A stretch of 46,122 nt of DNA, from NCBI GenBank assembly GCA_030429005.1, contig JAUIDP010000019.1:1-46122 (forward strand), read 5' to 3'. The notes under the pieces were generated by a model that did no database searches, was not told where the DNA came from, and saw nothing but the letters and a program-made list of their open reading frames with translations. Origin of the DNA: Gammaproteobacteria bacterium (lineage in GTDB: Bacteria; Pseudomonadota; Gammaproteobacteria; Steroidobacterales; Woeseiaceae). The translations under genes were made by a program, and so were the position numbers. Shown piece by piece: positions 1 to 7,094 of this stretch. The first letter of the stretch is position 1, and every line of letters starts with the position of its first letter.

Positions 1-375
1 CATTGCTGTGCCTGGCGTTGCGGCCCGCGTCACTACAGCTTCGCGGGTAGTGACGCGGGCACAATGCTCCCACATAACCTACCAGCCTTCGGTGCAGCTG
101 GCACGCGTCAACACAGTTCGATATCCGATAGCATCCACCCAGTTCCGCGTGCCGAACCTCGCTTGCACGATTTGCGCAAAAGTCCAGCTCGATGGCTACG
201 TGGACGCCTGCCCCGTGCGATCGAATTTGGTGCTAATCGACATAGAAATTTGCGCAACGTCCGAGACCAGATCCAGCGTCCGCTCCTAATAGAAGCAGTT
301 GCTCACGAGGCGAAGCTGTCCTGGCGTGCTAGGGCAAGAGGCGGCCAGAACCGGACCTTTTCTTGCAATGCGAGC
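1..375. other. No convincing gene; contains hairpin and repeat remnant
   Basis: Two overlapping plus-strand reading frames cross this stretch (8-289 and 64-399). Neither has a good ribosome binding site or a recognisable domain, and the minus strand is interrupted by stops. What can be seen is a perfect 14-bp inverted repeat at 23-60 and, at 275-287, a 13-mer that recurs inverted at 1877-1889. It may be a decayed gene or intergenic DNA of the accessory segment. The window edge prevents a better judgement. Confidence 0.4.
23..60. repeat. Perfect 14-bp inverted repeat (hairpin)
   Basis: Arms at 23-36 (GCCCGCGTCACTAC) and 47-60 (GTAGTGACGCGGGC) are exact reverse complements separated by 10 bases. 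No T-run follows on either strand, so it is not an obvious intrinsic terminator. It could be a protein-binding site, a mobile-element end or a structured RNA part. Confidence 0.7.
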
Positions 376-660
376 TTACTTGTTTCTCCGATCGGGTAGT
401 TTCCTAGCCAACAGCACAAGTATGAGTCCTACCGCAGCGAGGGCGACAATTGGAACCCGAGATTGAGTAGTTGGAACGACCTTGAGATAAGTTGGATTCT
501 CAGACGAAAAGAGCGACTTGAATGAATACCAGATGTCGACCGGCAGTAAGTCGCTCAGCGGGGACAACAAAAACAACCCCAGAGCGAGCATCGTGTAGCC
601 GAGGATACTGGCTAACTTACGCACGCAACTGTGCTCTGGTTGCGACGACGACGGCGGCAT
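376..660 (-). CDS. Small two-helix membrane protein, unknown function
   Basis: I do not recognise this protein of about 94 residues. Two hydrophobic stretches (roughly residues 20-40 and 68-85) flank a polar loop of about 27 residues, and the C-terminus is basic (DRRNK). I chose the ATG at 660; two TTG codons lie just upstream in frame, and no strong Shine-Dalgarno sequence is visible for any of them. It lies 37 bases downstream of the next minus-strand gene (698-1159), which also has a membrane anchor, so the two may be cotranscribed. Its neighbours are all small accessory genes of unknown role. Confidence 0.5.
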   Translation of the reverse strand: MPPSSSQPEHSCVRKLASILGYTMLALGLFLLSPLSDLLPVDIWYSFKSLFSSENPTYLKVVPTTQSRVPIVALAAVGLILVLLARKLPDRRNK

Positions 661-685
661 CAACAATTAGTTTTTCAACAGAATA

Positions 686-707
686 GGTCAAAGGCGGTCA
701 ACCATTC
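686..707 (+). repeat. Partial intergenic element, possible copy
   Basis: The sequence around 686-707 resembles the second half of the elements at 1181-1252 and 2496-2569 (a GGnC-AAA-GCGG-C core followed by CATTC). It sits at the 3' end of the gene at 698-1159 and overlaps its stop codon. The match is by eye and imperfect. Confidence 0.35.
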
Positions 708-1159
708 TGCTCGTTATGCCGAACCCATCCTTCGAGGGTCATATTCCGGGACCATGGAACTACGATCTCTGTGCGTTTGCCGGCGTGTTCCTTGATTCGC
801 AGAGATAGGCGTTTCTCGCTAAGCTGTTCGATCGAGTCAATACGCTCCCAAGGAATACTGTAAAACGTGTCGCGCGTCCTGTGGTCTACAAATAATCCGG
901 CGGGTCCGCAAAGGACTTGTGTCATCACAGAATCGCCGCCAAGCTCGACTGAACCTACTTTGCTGCTGTCAGGTTTGCATAGACTGCGGACAACATAGTT
1001 CTGTGTTTTCGTTTCGAACAACTCAGCGAGCCGCCCATAAACTCGACGATCAGCCTCTCTTGACTCTTGTATACCGGTCCATGCCCCATACAGAATTACA
1101 CCAACGACCAATGCGGCGACGGCATAAAAAATCCAACTTGAGAACAAGTTTTCCAGCAA
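698..1159 (-). CDS. Membrane-anchored protein with possible PH-like domain
   Basis: A 153-residue protein with one N-terminal transmembrane segment (about residues 9-29, rich in V, A and G) and a soluble remainder. The part from about residue 84 (GPAGLFVDHRTRDTFYSIPW) to 140 alternates short hydrophobic strands and contains a tryptophan in the IPWERIDSI segment, which recalls bacterial PH-like domains of the YdbT type. That resemblance is an inference from pattern only. It is unrecognised otherwise. The gene precedes the small membrane protein at 376-660 on the same strand. A copy of the repeated intergenic element lies just upstream at 1181-1252. Confidence 0.6.
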   Translation of the reverse strand: MLENLFSSWIFYAVAALVVGVILYGAWTGIQESREADRRVYGRLAELFETKTQNYVVRSLCKPDSSKVGSVELGGDSVMTQVLCGPAGLFVDHRTRDTFYSIPWERIDSIEQLSEKRLSLRIKEHAGKRTEIVVPWSRNMTLEGWVRHNEQNG

Positions 1160-1180
1160 TGCAGTAGGAAATCTCCGAAC

Positions 1181-1252
1181 GGCTGTTTTGGGTCAGCAGA
1201 GATTATAACGCGAAACAAGCGACCGGCAGCTTTCGAGCGCAAAGCGGCAATT
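1181..1252 (+). repeat. Intergenic element, copy R1
   Basis: A two-part element of about 72 bases. The first part contains GTTTTGGGTCAG (1185-1196), identical to 2500-2511. The second part contains a GCTTT...AAAGC stem followed by GGCAATT. Order and spacing match the 74-base copy at 2496-2569. The first stem has decayed here. It lies between divergent genes at 1159 and 1345. Confidence 0.5.
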
Positions 1253-1344
1253 AATTTCACCTTGTTGAAAACTTCGCTTCACGGCCATTAGCTGACGGTT
1301 ACATCTTGTTCAAGTAAACTCGGGACGCGCGGGAGGGGAAAGAA

Positions 1345-1752
1345 ATGTGTCAAGTAGCACGATCGAGAAGACGTAGGTGGCATGGGATTTGGCTAGCCGC
1401 TATTTATGTCGTCACATCCGCCATAGCGCCTTTTTCTGCACAGGCATCGGAAGAAATTGATCCATTGGTAGAGTCAATTGCGCAATTCGGCGTCCTGAAA
1501 GTGGCATGTAGCGATGAAGACCTTTTGAGCCTCACAGGCTTGAAATTCGACGAGTGCCTAGCAAAGGCGGAAAACGCGAAATCAAGATGCTGGCAAAGTA
1601 TGCTGCCGTTGCTAGACTACTTGAGGCTAGAAAATTCTCCCATCGGAAGTCCCGATAAAGATGATAAATTCAATAGCACTGCGTTCTTGTTGGAGAAATG
1701 CATCCAATCATCGATACTTCTGCCCAGCGCCCTTGACGACTACGTCAAGTAA
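1345..1752 (+). CDS. Small exported cysteine-containing protein, unknown
   Basis: A 135-residue protein preceded by a strong ribosome binding site (GGGAGGGGAAAG just before the ATG). The N-terminus is arginine-rich (RSRRRRW) and followed by a hydrophobic stretch ending FSAQA-SEE, a plausible Sec signal peptide cut near residue 35. The mature part of about 100 residues carries four cysteines (near 55, 71, 82 and 118), which could form two disulfides in the periplasm. I recognise no family. It is the only plus-strand gene in this small cluster, and its base composition is AT-rich compared with the genes beyond 5000. Confidence 0.6.
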   Translation: MCQVARSRRRRWHGIWLAAIYVVTSAIAPFSAQASEEIDPLVESIAQFGVLKVACSDEDLLSLTGLKFDECLAKAENAKSRCWQSMLPLLDYLRLENSPIGSPDKDDKFNSTAFLLEKCIQSSILLPSALDDYVK

Positions 1753-1867
1753 TAGCAATTGGTGATCGTCTGCATTGGATCTCACGACGTTATATTACGG
1801 TAGGATTTCCGACTGGCTGCTATACGAAGTGAAGCAGCCCCTTGGTTAGCTTCCTAGCTGTCGTCTC

Positions 1868-1891
1868 AGCACGGCCAGGAGCGGACGCTCA
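1868..1891 (+). repeat. Partial intergenic element
   Basis: Contains CGGCCAGGAGCGGACGCTC, matching the second half of the repeated element. The 13-mer AGGAGCGGACGCT at 1877-1889 recurs exactly, inverted, at 275-287. It abuts the stop codon of the minus-strand gene 1892-2464. Confidence 0.4.
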
Positions 1892-2464
1892 CTAATTGGT
1901 GATCTCCGGCAATTGCAACTCAATCACGTTCGCGTTAATACAATCCAGCTCGATGCCTTCATCGTATGGGAGACAAGCCTTCGCCACTCTTCCTGAAATC
2001 TCAGGCCGTTCGAGAATAAGAGGACAGAGCTGAGTAGCCTTTCCTCTGGCAAAGTAGCTGCGATAGACGCCGTTCTCGTGCCCTGAAAAGACAACACCAT
2101 ATTCGCCCAGACCGGCTTTAGGTCCGCAGTATTCTGGCTCAATCGCCGCAGTGCGTTCATTTGAAATCGGATAGCCAACTCGTTCCCAGAATTCCTCTAG
2201 ATCGATATCGGCCTGATCAATAGCTTGCCTAGCCCGCGTAACCTCACCGACACGTCCGGATTCTGATTGCTCGTGGCTGTCCACGACATTGAAGAGACAT
2301 TCCTTGTACGCTTTGACAGCAAGCTCAAGCATCAACTCCTTGTCGCTCTCATACTGATCGAGCGAGTAGGTAGGCTGCTCGCAGTCCTCGACCATCGGAA
2401 GATCGTTCGCCAGACAAGGCGCTATCATCAGCGAAGACGCGATCAAGCTACATATCTTGAGCAT
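1892..2464 (-). CDS. Exported protein of unknown function
   Basis: A 190-residue protein. The first 20 residues form a likely signal peptide (short basic start, then LIASSLMIAPCLA-ND). The mature protein is acidic and has several cysteines (near residues 28, 56, 113, 147, 163 and 175), suggesting disulfides in the periplasm. I recognise no domain. The ATG at 2464 has no strong Shine-Dalgarno sequence; the intergenic element R2 begins 32 bases upstream. An overlapping 84-residue frame on the same strand is a shadow. The gene belongs to the same small-gene cluster as its neighbours. Confidence 0.55.
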   Translation of the reverse strand: MLKICSLIASSLMIAPCLANDLPMVEDCEQPTYSLDQYESDKELMLELAVKAYKECLFNVVDSHEQSESGRVGEVTRARQAIDQADIDLEEFWERVGYPISNERTAAIEPEYCGPKAGLGEYGVVFSGHENGVYRSYFARGKATQLCPLILERPEISGRVAKACLPYDEGIELDCINANVIELQLPEITN

Positions 2465-2495
2465 TCTTAGGGATCAAAATTCCATTCGTGTGACC

Positions 2496-2569
2496 GGCGG
2501 TTTTGGGTCAGAAGCCGTCATTGTAGCTGAATCCAGGCGACGGGCTGGTACCGGCCAAAAGCAGCCATT
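2496..2569 (+). repeat. Intergenic element, copy R2 (best-preserved)
   Basis: The first half folds as a 9-bp stem, allowing G-U pairs, between 2496-2504 and 2511-2519 with loop GGGTCA. The second half (2540-2569) has GGCTGGTACCGGCC followed by AAAAGCAGCCATTC. It fills the gap between the genes at 2464 and 2577. Copy R1 shares the same order and spacing. Confidence 0.55.
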
Positions 2570-2576
2570 CGGCTTC

Positions 2577-2870
2577 TTAGTTGTCTTTGTCAATGTGATT
2601 CTCTACGCGAAACCAGCGGCTCGCGACGAAACCAGACGCCAGAGCCACAAGCCCAAGTTTGCAAGCGGTACTGAAGTTCTTTGTGACGACTGAGAGTTCG
2701 TCGTTCGTGTACAACCCGTGCGCAGCAAATATGAAAAAGAGAAGGCAGGCCAGGCCGGACAAGATGGAGCACATAAAGACGAAGAAGAAAGTCATCGCGG
2801 ACTTCTCTCCATTTGAGCGACCAAGCCCACCCGTGAGGTCGGCGAGAAATTGGAAAAATTCGTTAAACAT
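2577..2870 (-). CDS. Small membrane protein, unknown function
   Basis: About 97 residues if translation starts at the ATG at 2870 (MFNEFFQFLADL). An upstream GTG at 2957 overlaps the stop of the preceding gene in a GTGA arrangement, but the extra residues would be encoded by a palindromic intergenic element (2901-2939), so I prefer the shorter form. A strong hydrophobic helix (TFFFVFMCSILSGLACLLFF) is followed by a second weaker one (LGLVALASGFVASRWF), with a basic and charged C-terminus. No family is recognised. Confidence 0.5.
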   Translation of the reverse strand: MFNEFFQFLADLTGGLGRSNGEKSAMTFFFVFMCSILSGLACLLFFIFAAHGLYTNDELSVVTKNFSTACKLGLVALASGFVASRWFRVENHIDKDN

Positions 2871-2900
2871 CGTATTGGCGCGCTCAGATTTTCTTATCTT

Positions 2901-2939
2901 GAATGGCCGCCTTCGGCCACTAGCGGCCGTTGAAGGCAG
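2901..2939 (-). repeat. Intergenic element, copy R3 (palindromic)
   Basis: AATGGCCGC (2902-2910) and GCGGCCGTT (2923-2931) form a 9-bp stem with one G-U pair. Read on the minus strand it ends GGCCGAAGGCGGCCATTC, matching the second half of R2 but in the opposite orientation. It lies between the genes ending at 2954 and starting at 2870. Confidence 0.5.
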
Positions 2940-2953
2940 CTCGAAAATTGGGA

Positions 2954-3445
2954 TCACATTTCAACAAGCCCGTCATAGGTCCAGCGAAAGTGCGTTACGA
3001 TGGTCTCCGGTGGATTGCATTCTCTGATCTCTAGTCCCGTGCATGGTATGGCGGCGAACGTAACAAGTCCTCCTTCGATTGAGATAGGCTTGAGTATCCT
3101 GCTTTTCGACGAGCCGATTTCTGCATCGTGGCGGATTACGAAATTCTGCTCGTCATGATCATAGATGAACACCACGACTCTCTGAATCATCTCGACATCA
3201 AGACCCACACCGTTCGTACGTTGGTATGTGAGGACTGCGTCGTTTCGTGCGTCTCCATCGACATCGCCGAAAATTAGGTGATTCAAAGGGGCAAGCACGG
3301 GATTTTCCCTCGCGTAGTGCATCAGGAGGAGAGAATCGATAACTTCCTCAGCCAGCATTGTGGTCGCGTCTTCGGTGTCACCGGCTCGCGCAGATGCCGG
3401 CACAATAAATACGCACAACACGACTACAATAGCGATCCTCTCCAT
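2954..3445 (-). CDS. Exported protein with one FG-GAP/VCBS-like calcium motif
   Basis: About 163 residues from the ATG at 3445, which begins a clear signal peptide (MERIAIVVVLCVFIVPASARA-GD). A longer frame opens at 3508 but adds residues before the signal peptide. The mature protein contains FGDVDGDARNDAVLTY, the Asp-rich loop typical of FG-GAP/VCBS and EF-hand-like calcium-binding repeats, here as a single copy followed by strand-rich sequence. Two late cysteines (in IPCTGLEIREC) may pair. It is probably periplasmic; function unknown. It is the closest small gene to the integrase. Confidence 0.6.
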   Translation of the reverse strand: MERIAIVVVLCVFIVPASARAGDTEDATTMLAEEVIDSLLLMHYARENPVLAPLNHLIFGDVDGDARNDAVLTYQRTNGVGLDVEMIQRVVVFIYDHDEQNFVIRHDAEIGSSKSRILKPISIEGGLVTFAAIPCTGLEIRECNPPETIVTHFRWTYDGLVEM

Positions 3446-3638
3446 GATGCCTAGCCTCAATTTTTGGGTGTGAACTGTAAGAGATCTCGAGATATTGAAC
3501 GTCCGCAAAGGGTCAACAACAGTCTATGATTGTAGCTCAATAGCCGACGTTGCAATGACTGGAATCACCGTTTTGGCTGACCAAGTTACATCCGCTTTGC
3601 AGGCCGACGCCGAATAGGATGCGGCCTCGGCAATGCAC

Positions 3639-4886
3639 TTACCCTGTATTTCGTTGAAAAGGTACGATCGCAGCAGGCTCGGCCGGCTTGCTGCAATAGC
3701 GCGCCCAATCAGCCATCAGCCTGGCTCGCTTTTCGAATAGGTCACCGCGCCTGTAGGCCGCCTCAGTCTTGTCTTTGAGCGTATGGGCGAGCGCCATCTC
3801 TGCGACCTCAGCAGGATAGTTTGTCATCTCGGCACACCAATCCCGGAACGTCGACCGAAATCCGTGCACTGTGATGCCCGTATGGCCCAGGCGCCTTAGT
3901 GCCTGGATCATCGCCATATTGGAGAGGTGGCTGCCGGCTTTGAGCCCAGGGAACGCGTAGCCAGACCTGCAGCCGTCAGCGCCGACCAGTGCGTTGATTG
4001 CTGCTTCCGACAGCGGCACCCGATGCTCTCGTTTCGATTTCATGCGTTTCGCCGGCACGACCCAGACTTTCAGGTCCAAATCGATCTCAGGCCATCGGGC
4101 CCCGATCACCTCATTGGTCCTGGCGGCGGTCAGGATCGTGAACTCAAGAGCTCGCAGCGACACGCCGTTCTCGGAACGGAACTTCTGCATGAGCGCCCCA
4201 ATATCGGTGTATGGCAGAGCTGGGTGGTGCTTGACTTTGGCTACCTGGCTTGGGCGCGGCAGGACCTTGTCCAGGTGACCGCGCCAGCGAGCAGGGTTGT
4301 CGCCTTGTCGATACCCGCGAACGGTCGCCCAGTCGAGGACTGCCTCAATGCGGCCGCGGAGCCGACTTGCTGTCTCTGTCTTGGTAGCCCAGATCGGTTC
4401 CAGACAGCGCATCACGAGCGCCGTGTCGATCTGATTGACCGGGAGGTGGCCGAGAGTGGGGCCAGCCAGGTTCTTGAGCGTATTGCGCCACTGGTCGATG
4501 TGTTTTGGGTTGCTCCACCCCGGCGCCTGAGAGTCAACGTAACGTTCGGCACAATCAGCAAACGTCAGCACGTTGTCGTAGGCGGCTCGAGCCGCGAGAT
4601 GACGCGCACGTTTGTCCATCAAGGGATCTATCTCTTGGCGTAGTTTTCTTCGCTCTCGCGTCGCCAGATTACGTGCCTCTGCCAATGACACGTCCGGATA
4701 AGGACCCAGCCCCATCCAGGTCTGTTTGCCAAACCGGTAGTAACGAAATAGCCACGATTTCGTCACTGCGCTCTGGGGATTCTTGCCAATTGCTTTGCGA
4801 ACCTGCAGGTAAAGATTGCCACCGTCGCCATACTTGCCGGGCCTTTTTTGGTGCTTCACAAACAAAGCCGTCATTTTCTCCGCCAC
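3639..4886 (-). CDS. P4-type tyrosine recombinase (integrase)
   Basis: A site-specific recombinase that integrates and excises a genomic island or prophage. The 415 residues fit the family. The N-terminal DUF4102-type arm-binding domain (about 1-95, with GDGGNLYLQV and GLGPYPDVSLAEAR) is followed by a core-binding domain (about 105-205) and a catalytic domain. Catalytic residues are all visible: Arg256 in LTAARTNEV, a lysine near 283-285 in MKSKREHRVPL, His341 and Arg344 in HGFRSTFRDW, His368 in ALAHTLKDKT, and the nucleophile Tyr378 in AAYRRG. It therefore looks intact. It faces the AT-rich small-gene cluster at 1-3500. No tRNA or tmRNA end is seen between 4887 and 5090, so the attachment site is not identified. 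Confidence 0.92.
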   Translation of the reverse strand: MAEKMTALFVKHQKRPGKYGDGGNLYLQVRKAIGKNPQSAVTKSWLFRYYRFGKQTWMGLGPYPDVSLAEARNLATRERRKLRQEIDPLMDKRARHLAARAAYDNVLTFADCAERYVDSQAPGWSNPKHIDQWRNTLKNLAGPTLGHLPVNQIDTALVMRCLEPIWATKTETASRLRGRIEAVLDWATVRGYRQGDNPARWRGHLDKVLPRPSQVAKVKHHPALPYTDIGALMQKFRSENGVSLRALEFTILTAARTNEVIGARWPEIDLDLKVWVVPAKRMKSKREHRVPLSEAAINALVGADGCRSGYAFPGLKAGSHLSNMAMIQALRRLGHTGITVHGFRSTFRDWCAEMTNYPAEVAEMALAHTLKDKTEAAYRRGDLFEKRARLMADWARYCSKPAEPAAIVPFQRNTG

Positions 4887-5090
4887 ACTAAACTCCTTTG
4901 CAATTTTTCAAATCGCACACGATGAAAACAACGTATGTGACTCGGCTTTAGCGGGATTTCAGTGGATTACCCTAGCGCAGGCAAATCGCTAAGTGCAAGA
5001 CTTTAAAGGAGTTTCGGACCTTACAGGACCGCTATGGATATGAGAAAATGCCCTCCCTCTCCGCCAATTTCCCGTCACCTGGAGCACCCC

Positions 5091-5750
5091 ATGCCTACTG
5101 TCCTTGTAACCGGCTGCAATCGCGGCATCGGGCTGCAGCTGTGCCAGCAATACAGTGCGCGCGGCGATGATGTCATTGCCGTCGTTCGTTCGTCCAGCGC
5201 CGAACTGGAAGCGCTGCCGGTTCGCATTGTCAGCGGTATAGACGTCGGAGATGGGGCCTCGATGCCGCTTCTCAAGGATGCGGTCGGCGAGCAACGCATC
5301 GATATTTTACTTAACAATGCCGGCATTCTGGTCGGCGACAACCTGCAGGACCTGGACTATGCCGCGATGGAGCTGCAATTCCGGGTCAATACGCTGGGCC
5401 CGTTGCGCGTGACGAAAACGCTACTGCCCAACCTCGGCAAGGGCTCCCGCGTCGCGATCGTCAGCAGCCGCGTCGGCTCGATTGAGGACAACGGCACCGG
5501 CGGCAACTACGGCTACCGGGTTTCCAAGGCGGCGGTGAACATGGTCGGCGCCAACCTGAAACACGATCTTGCGCCTCTCGGGATCGCCATTGCGCTGCTG
5601 CACCCTGGCCTGGTCGCGACCGACATGACCGGCGGCAGCGGAATATCGGCCGCGGAGTCCGCAAAAGGCTTGATAAATCGCATAGACGACCTAAATAATG
5701 AGAACTCCGGCGGCTTCTGGCACGCCGAAGGCTATACACTTCCGTGGTAG
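5091..5750 (+). CDS. Short-chain dehydrogenase/reductase (C-factor-like)
   Basis: An NAD(P)-dependent oxidoreductase of the classical SDR superfamily, 219 residues. Visible motifs are the Rossmann glycine motif TGCNRGIG (7-14), NNAG (75-78), Asn100, the catalytic serine in VSSR (125-126), and YRVSK with Tyr142 and Lys146. Its short length and layout resemble C-factor/CsgA-type SDRs. The substrate is unknown. I start at 5091 because GGAG lies 8 bases upstream and MPTVLVTG is the normal SDR beginning; an ATG at 5034 would add 19 unrelated residues. The next gene starts 34 bases after its stop and may be cotranscribed. Confidence 0.88.
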   Translation: MPTVLVTGCNRGIGLQLCQQYSARGDDVIAVVRSSSAELEALPVRIVSGIDVGDGASMPLLKDAVGEQRIDILLNNAGILVGDNLQDLDYAAMELQFRVNTLGPLRVTKTLLPNLGKGSRVAIVSSRVGSIEDNGTGGNYGYRVSKAAVNMVGANLKHDLAPLGIAIALLHPGLVATDMTGGSGISAAESAKGLINRIDDLNNENSGGFWHAEGYTLPW

Positions 5751-5784
5751 AATCTGCCTAACAGTTTGCTAAGGAGAGTCTGAA

Positions 5785-6474
5785 ATGCAGGAGAACATTA
5801 ATCACCTGGCGCCGGTCGCTGAAGCGTCCGTCAGTGATCGTTCCGAGTTCATTTGGAAATGCTATGCCCACGTGGTCGGCGCAATACTCGCGTTCGCGGC
5901 CATCGAGGTGTATTTCTTCAAGTCCGGGGTCGCCGTGGCGATCGCAGAGCCGCTGATCAATAACTGGCTGCTCGTACTTGGCGGATTCATGCTCGCGAGC
6001 TGGGGCGCATCGCACGTGGCACACCGAATCGAATCGACGGTTGCACAATACGCGGCTTTCGCGTTCTTCATTTTCGTCGAAGCGATCATTTTCGTGCCGC
6101 TGCTTTTTATCGCCAACTACCAGGCGCCCGGCGTCATTGAAAGCGCGGCCGGCGTAACCATTCTCGGCTCGGTCGCCCTGATAGCCACCGCGATGATCAC
6201 GCGCAAGGATTTTTCCTTCCTGCGCGGCATGCTCGTCTGGGTCGGTATGCTGGCACTGGTGGCCATCGTGGGTTCGATCCTGTTTGGTTTCCAGCTGGGC
6301 ACGTGGTTCTCGGTCGCCATGATCGGCTTCGCCGGCGCAGCCGTGTTGTATGACACATCAAATATCATGCATCACTATCCGGCGGACCGATACGTAGCAG
6401 CCGCCATGGCCTTGTTTGCCTCGATCGCACTGATGTTCTGGTACATCCTGCAACTGTTCATGAGTCGCGACTAG
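5785..6474 (+). CDS. Bax inhibitor-1/YccA family membrane protein
   Basis: A seven-helix integral inner-membrane protein of 229 residues. Hydrophobic segments lie at about 28-46, 60-75, 88-108, 120-137, 147-168, 174-190 and 207-226. The family signature is seen near the end in GFAGAAVLYDTSNIMHHYP, where an acidic residue and LYDTS are typical of the BI-1 (UPF0005) family, some of whose members carry out pH-dependent calcium leak or modulate membrane proteases (E. coli YccA and FtsH). A good site, AAGGAGAG, precedes the ATG. An intrinsic terminator follows at 6527-6556. It is probably expressed with the SDR upstream. Confidence 0.85.
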   Translation: MQENINHLAPVAEASVSDRSEFIWKCYAHVVGAILAFAAIEVYFFKSGVAVAIAEPLINNWLLVLGGFMLASWGASHVAHRIESTVAQYAAFAFFIFVEAIIFVPLLFIANYQAPGVIESAAGVTILGSVALIATAMITRKDFSFLRGMLVWVGMLALVAIVGSILFGFQLGTWFSVAMIGFAGAAVLYDTSNIMHHYPADRYVAAAMALFASIALMFWYILQLFMSRD

Positions 6475-6526
6475 GCGTCACCAGTCGGCTACATAGGGGC
6501 CCGGTATCCAGGCCTCGTGAAAACCG

Positions 6527-6556
6527 GAGGCCACCTCAACTGAGGTGGCCTCTTTT
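6527..6556 (+). terminator. Intrinsic terminator after the Bax inhibitor-1 gene
   Basis: A 12-bp perfect stem (6527-6538 with 6541-6552, two-base loop) rich in G and C is followed by TTTT on the plus strand. It ends the plus-strand unit. Confidence 0.85.
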
Positions 6557-6563
6557 CATATCT

Positions 6564-6593
6564 AAAAAAAAAACCCGCAGCGTGCTGCGGGTT
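6564..6593 (-). terminator. Intrinsic terminator after the bactofilin operon
   Basis: AACCCGCAGC (6572-6581) pairs with GCTGCGGGTT (6584-6593). Read on the minus strand the stem is followed by a run of about ten T residues. It lies 23 bases after the stop of the minus-strand bactofilin gene and directly faces the plus-strand terminator. Confidence 0.9.
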
Positions 6594-6615
6594 ACTGGTT
6601 TGGGGCCGGCGCAGC

Positions 6616-7080
6616 CTACTTGTTTTCCGAGTTCGGCGACCGCATCTGGATGTTGCCGTTGAACGTCGCACCTTCAGCAATTGCGATCGAAGGGGCGACA
6701 ATGTTGCCCGTCACATTACCGCTCTCGCGAATCGTGACACTGACCGTTGCCGACAGATCGCCTTCGACCCGACCTTCGATAAAGATCTTGGTCGCTTTGA
6801 CATCTGCGAGCATGACACCTTTCGGTTTTACGGTCAGGCAGCACTTGCCCTGGTTGACTGTACCCTCGACCTTGCCTTCGATGACAAGGTCCTCACCCGC
6901 CGACAACTCGCCCTTGAAATGCAGGGTCTCGCCGATAACAGAGACATCGCCGGAGGAATGCTCCTGATGCACCGACCTCGGCACATCGCGAAATGCGATA
7001 ACCTGCGATTCGGTGAACTGCTCGTCGTCCTGCAACGAGTCGTGGCGTGGCCGTATCTTCATCATTTCTGTGTCTGACAT
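6616..7080 (-). CDS. Bactofilin (second of tandem pair)
   Basis: Bactofilins are self-polymerising cytoskeletal proteins that form a right-handed beta-helix and organise cell-wall synthesis or other polar machinery at the inner membrane. This 154-residue protein has a disordered N-terminal tail (about 1-43) followed by the repetitive DUF583 core (about 46-145) with signature segments such as VIEGKVEG, IFIEGRVEGDLSA and APSIAIAEGATFNGNI. It starts 14 bases after the first bactofilin gene ends, so the two form an operon closed by the terminator at 6564-6593. Its N-terminal tail is longer, and its C-terminal tail shorter, than its neighbour's. Confidence 0.9.
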   Translation of the reverse strand: MSDTEMMKIRPRHDSLQDDEQFTESQVIAFRDVPRSVHQEHSSGDVSVIGETLHFKGELSAGEDLVIEGKVEGTVNQGKCCLTVKPKGVMLADVKATKIFIEGRVEGDLSATVSVTIRESGNVTGNIVAPSIAIAEGATFNGNIQMRSPNSENK

Positions 7081-7094
7081 CTCGATCTCTCCCG

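Noticed and set aside
2871-2957. GTG start at 2957 for the small membrane protein
   Set aside because: Its extra N-terminus would be encoded by the palindromic intergenic element; the GTGA overlap with the upstream gene is suggestive but not enough.
1-3640. Integron attC array
   Set aside because: I looked for GTTRRRY/RYYYAAC core sites between the small genes and found none that pair; no IntI-type integrase is present.
3927-4643. 238-codon open frame antisense to the integrase
   Set aside because: The integrase has all catalytic residues on the other strand; this frame has no start signal or domain.
5034-5090. Upstream start for the SDR gene
   Set aside because: The extra 19 residues are unrelated to the SDR fold, and GGAG supports 5091.
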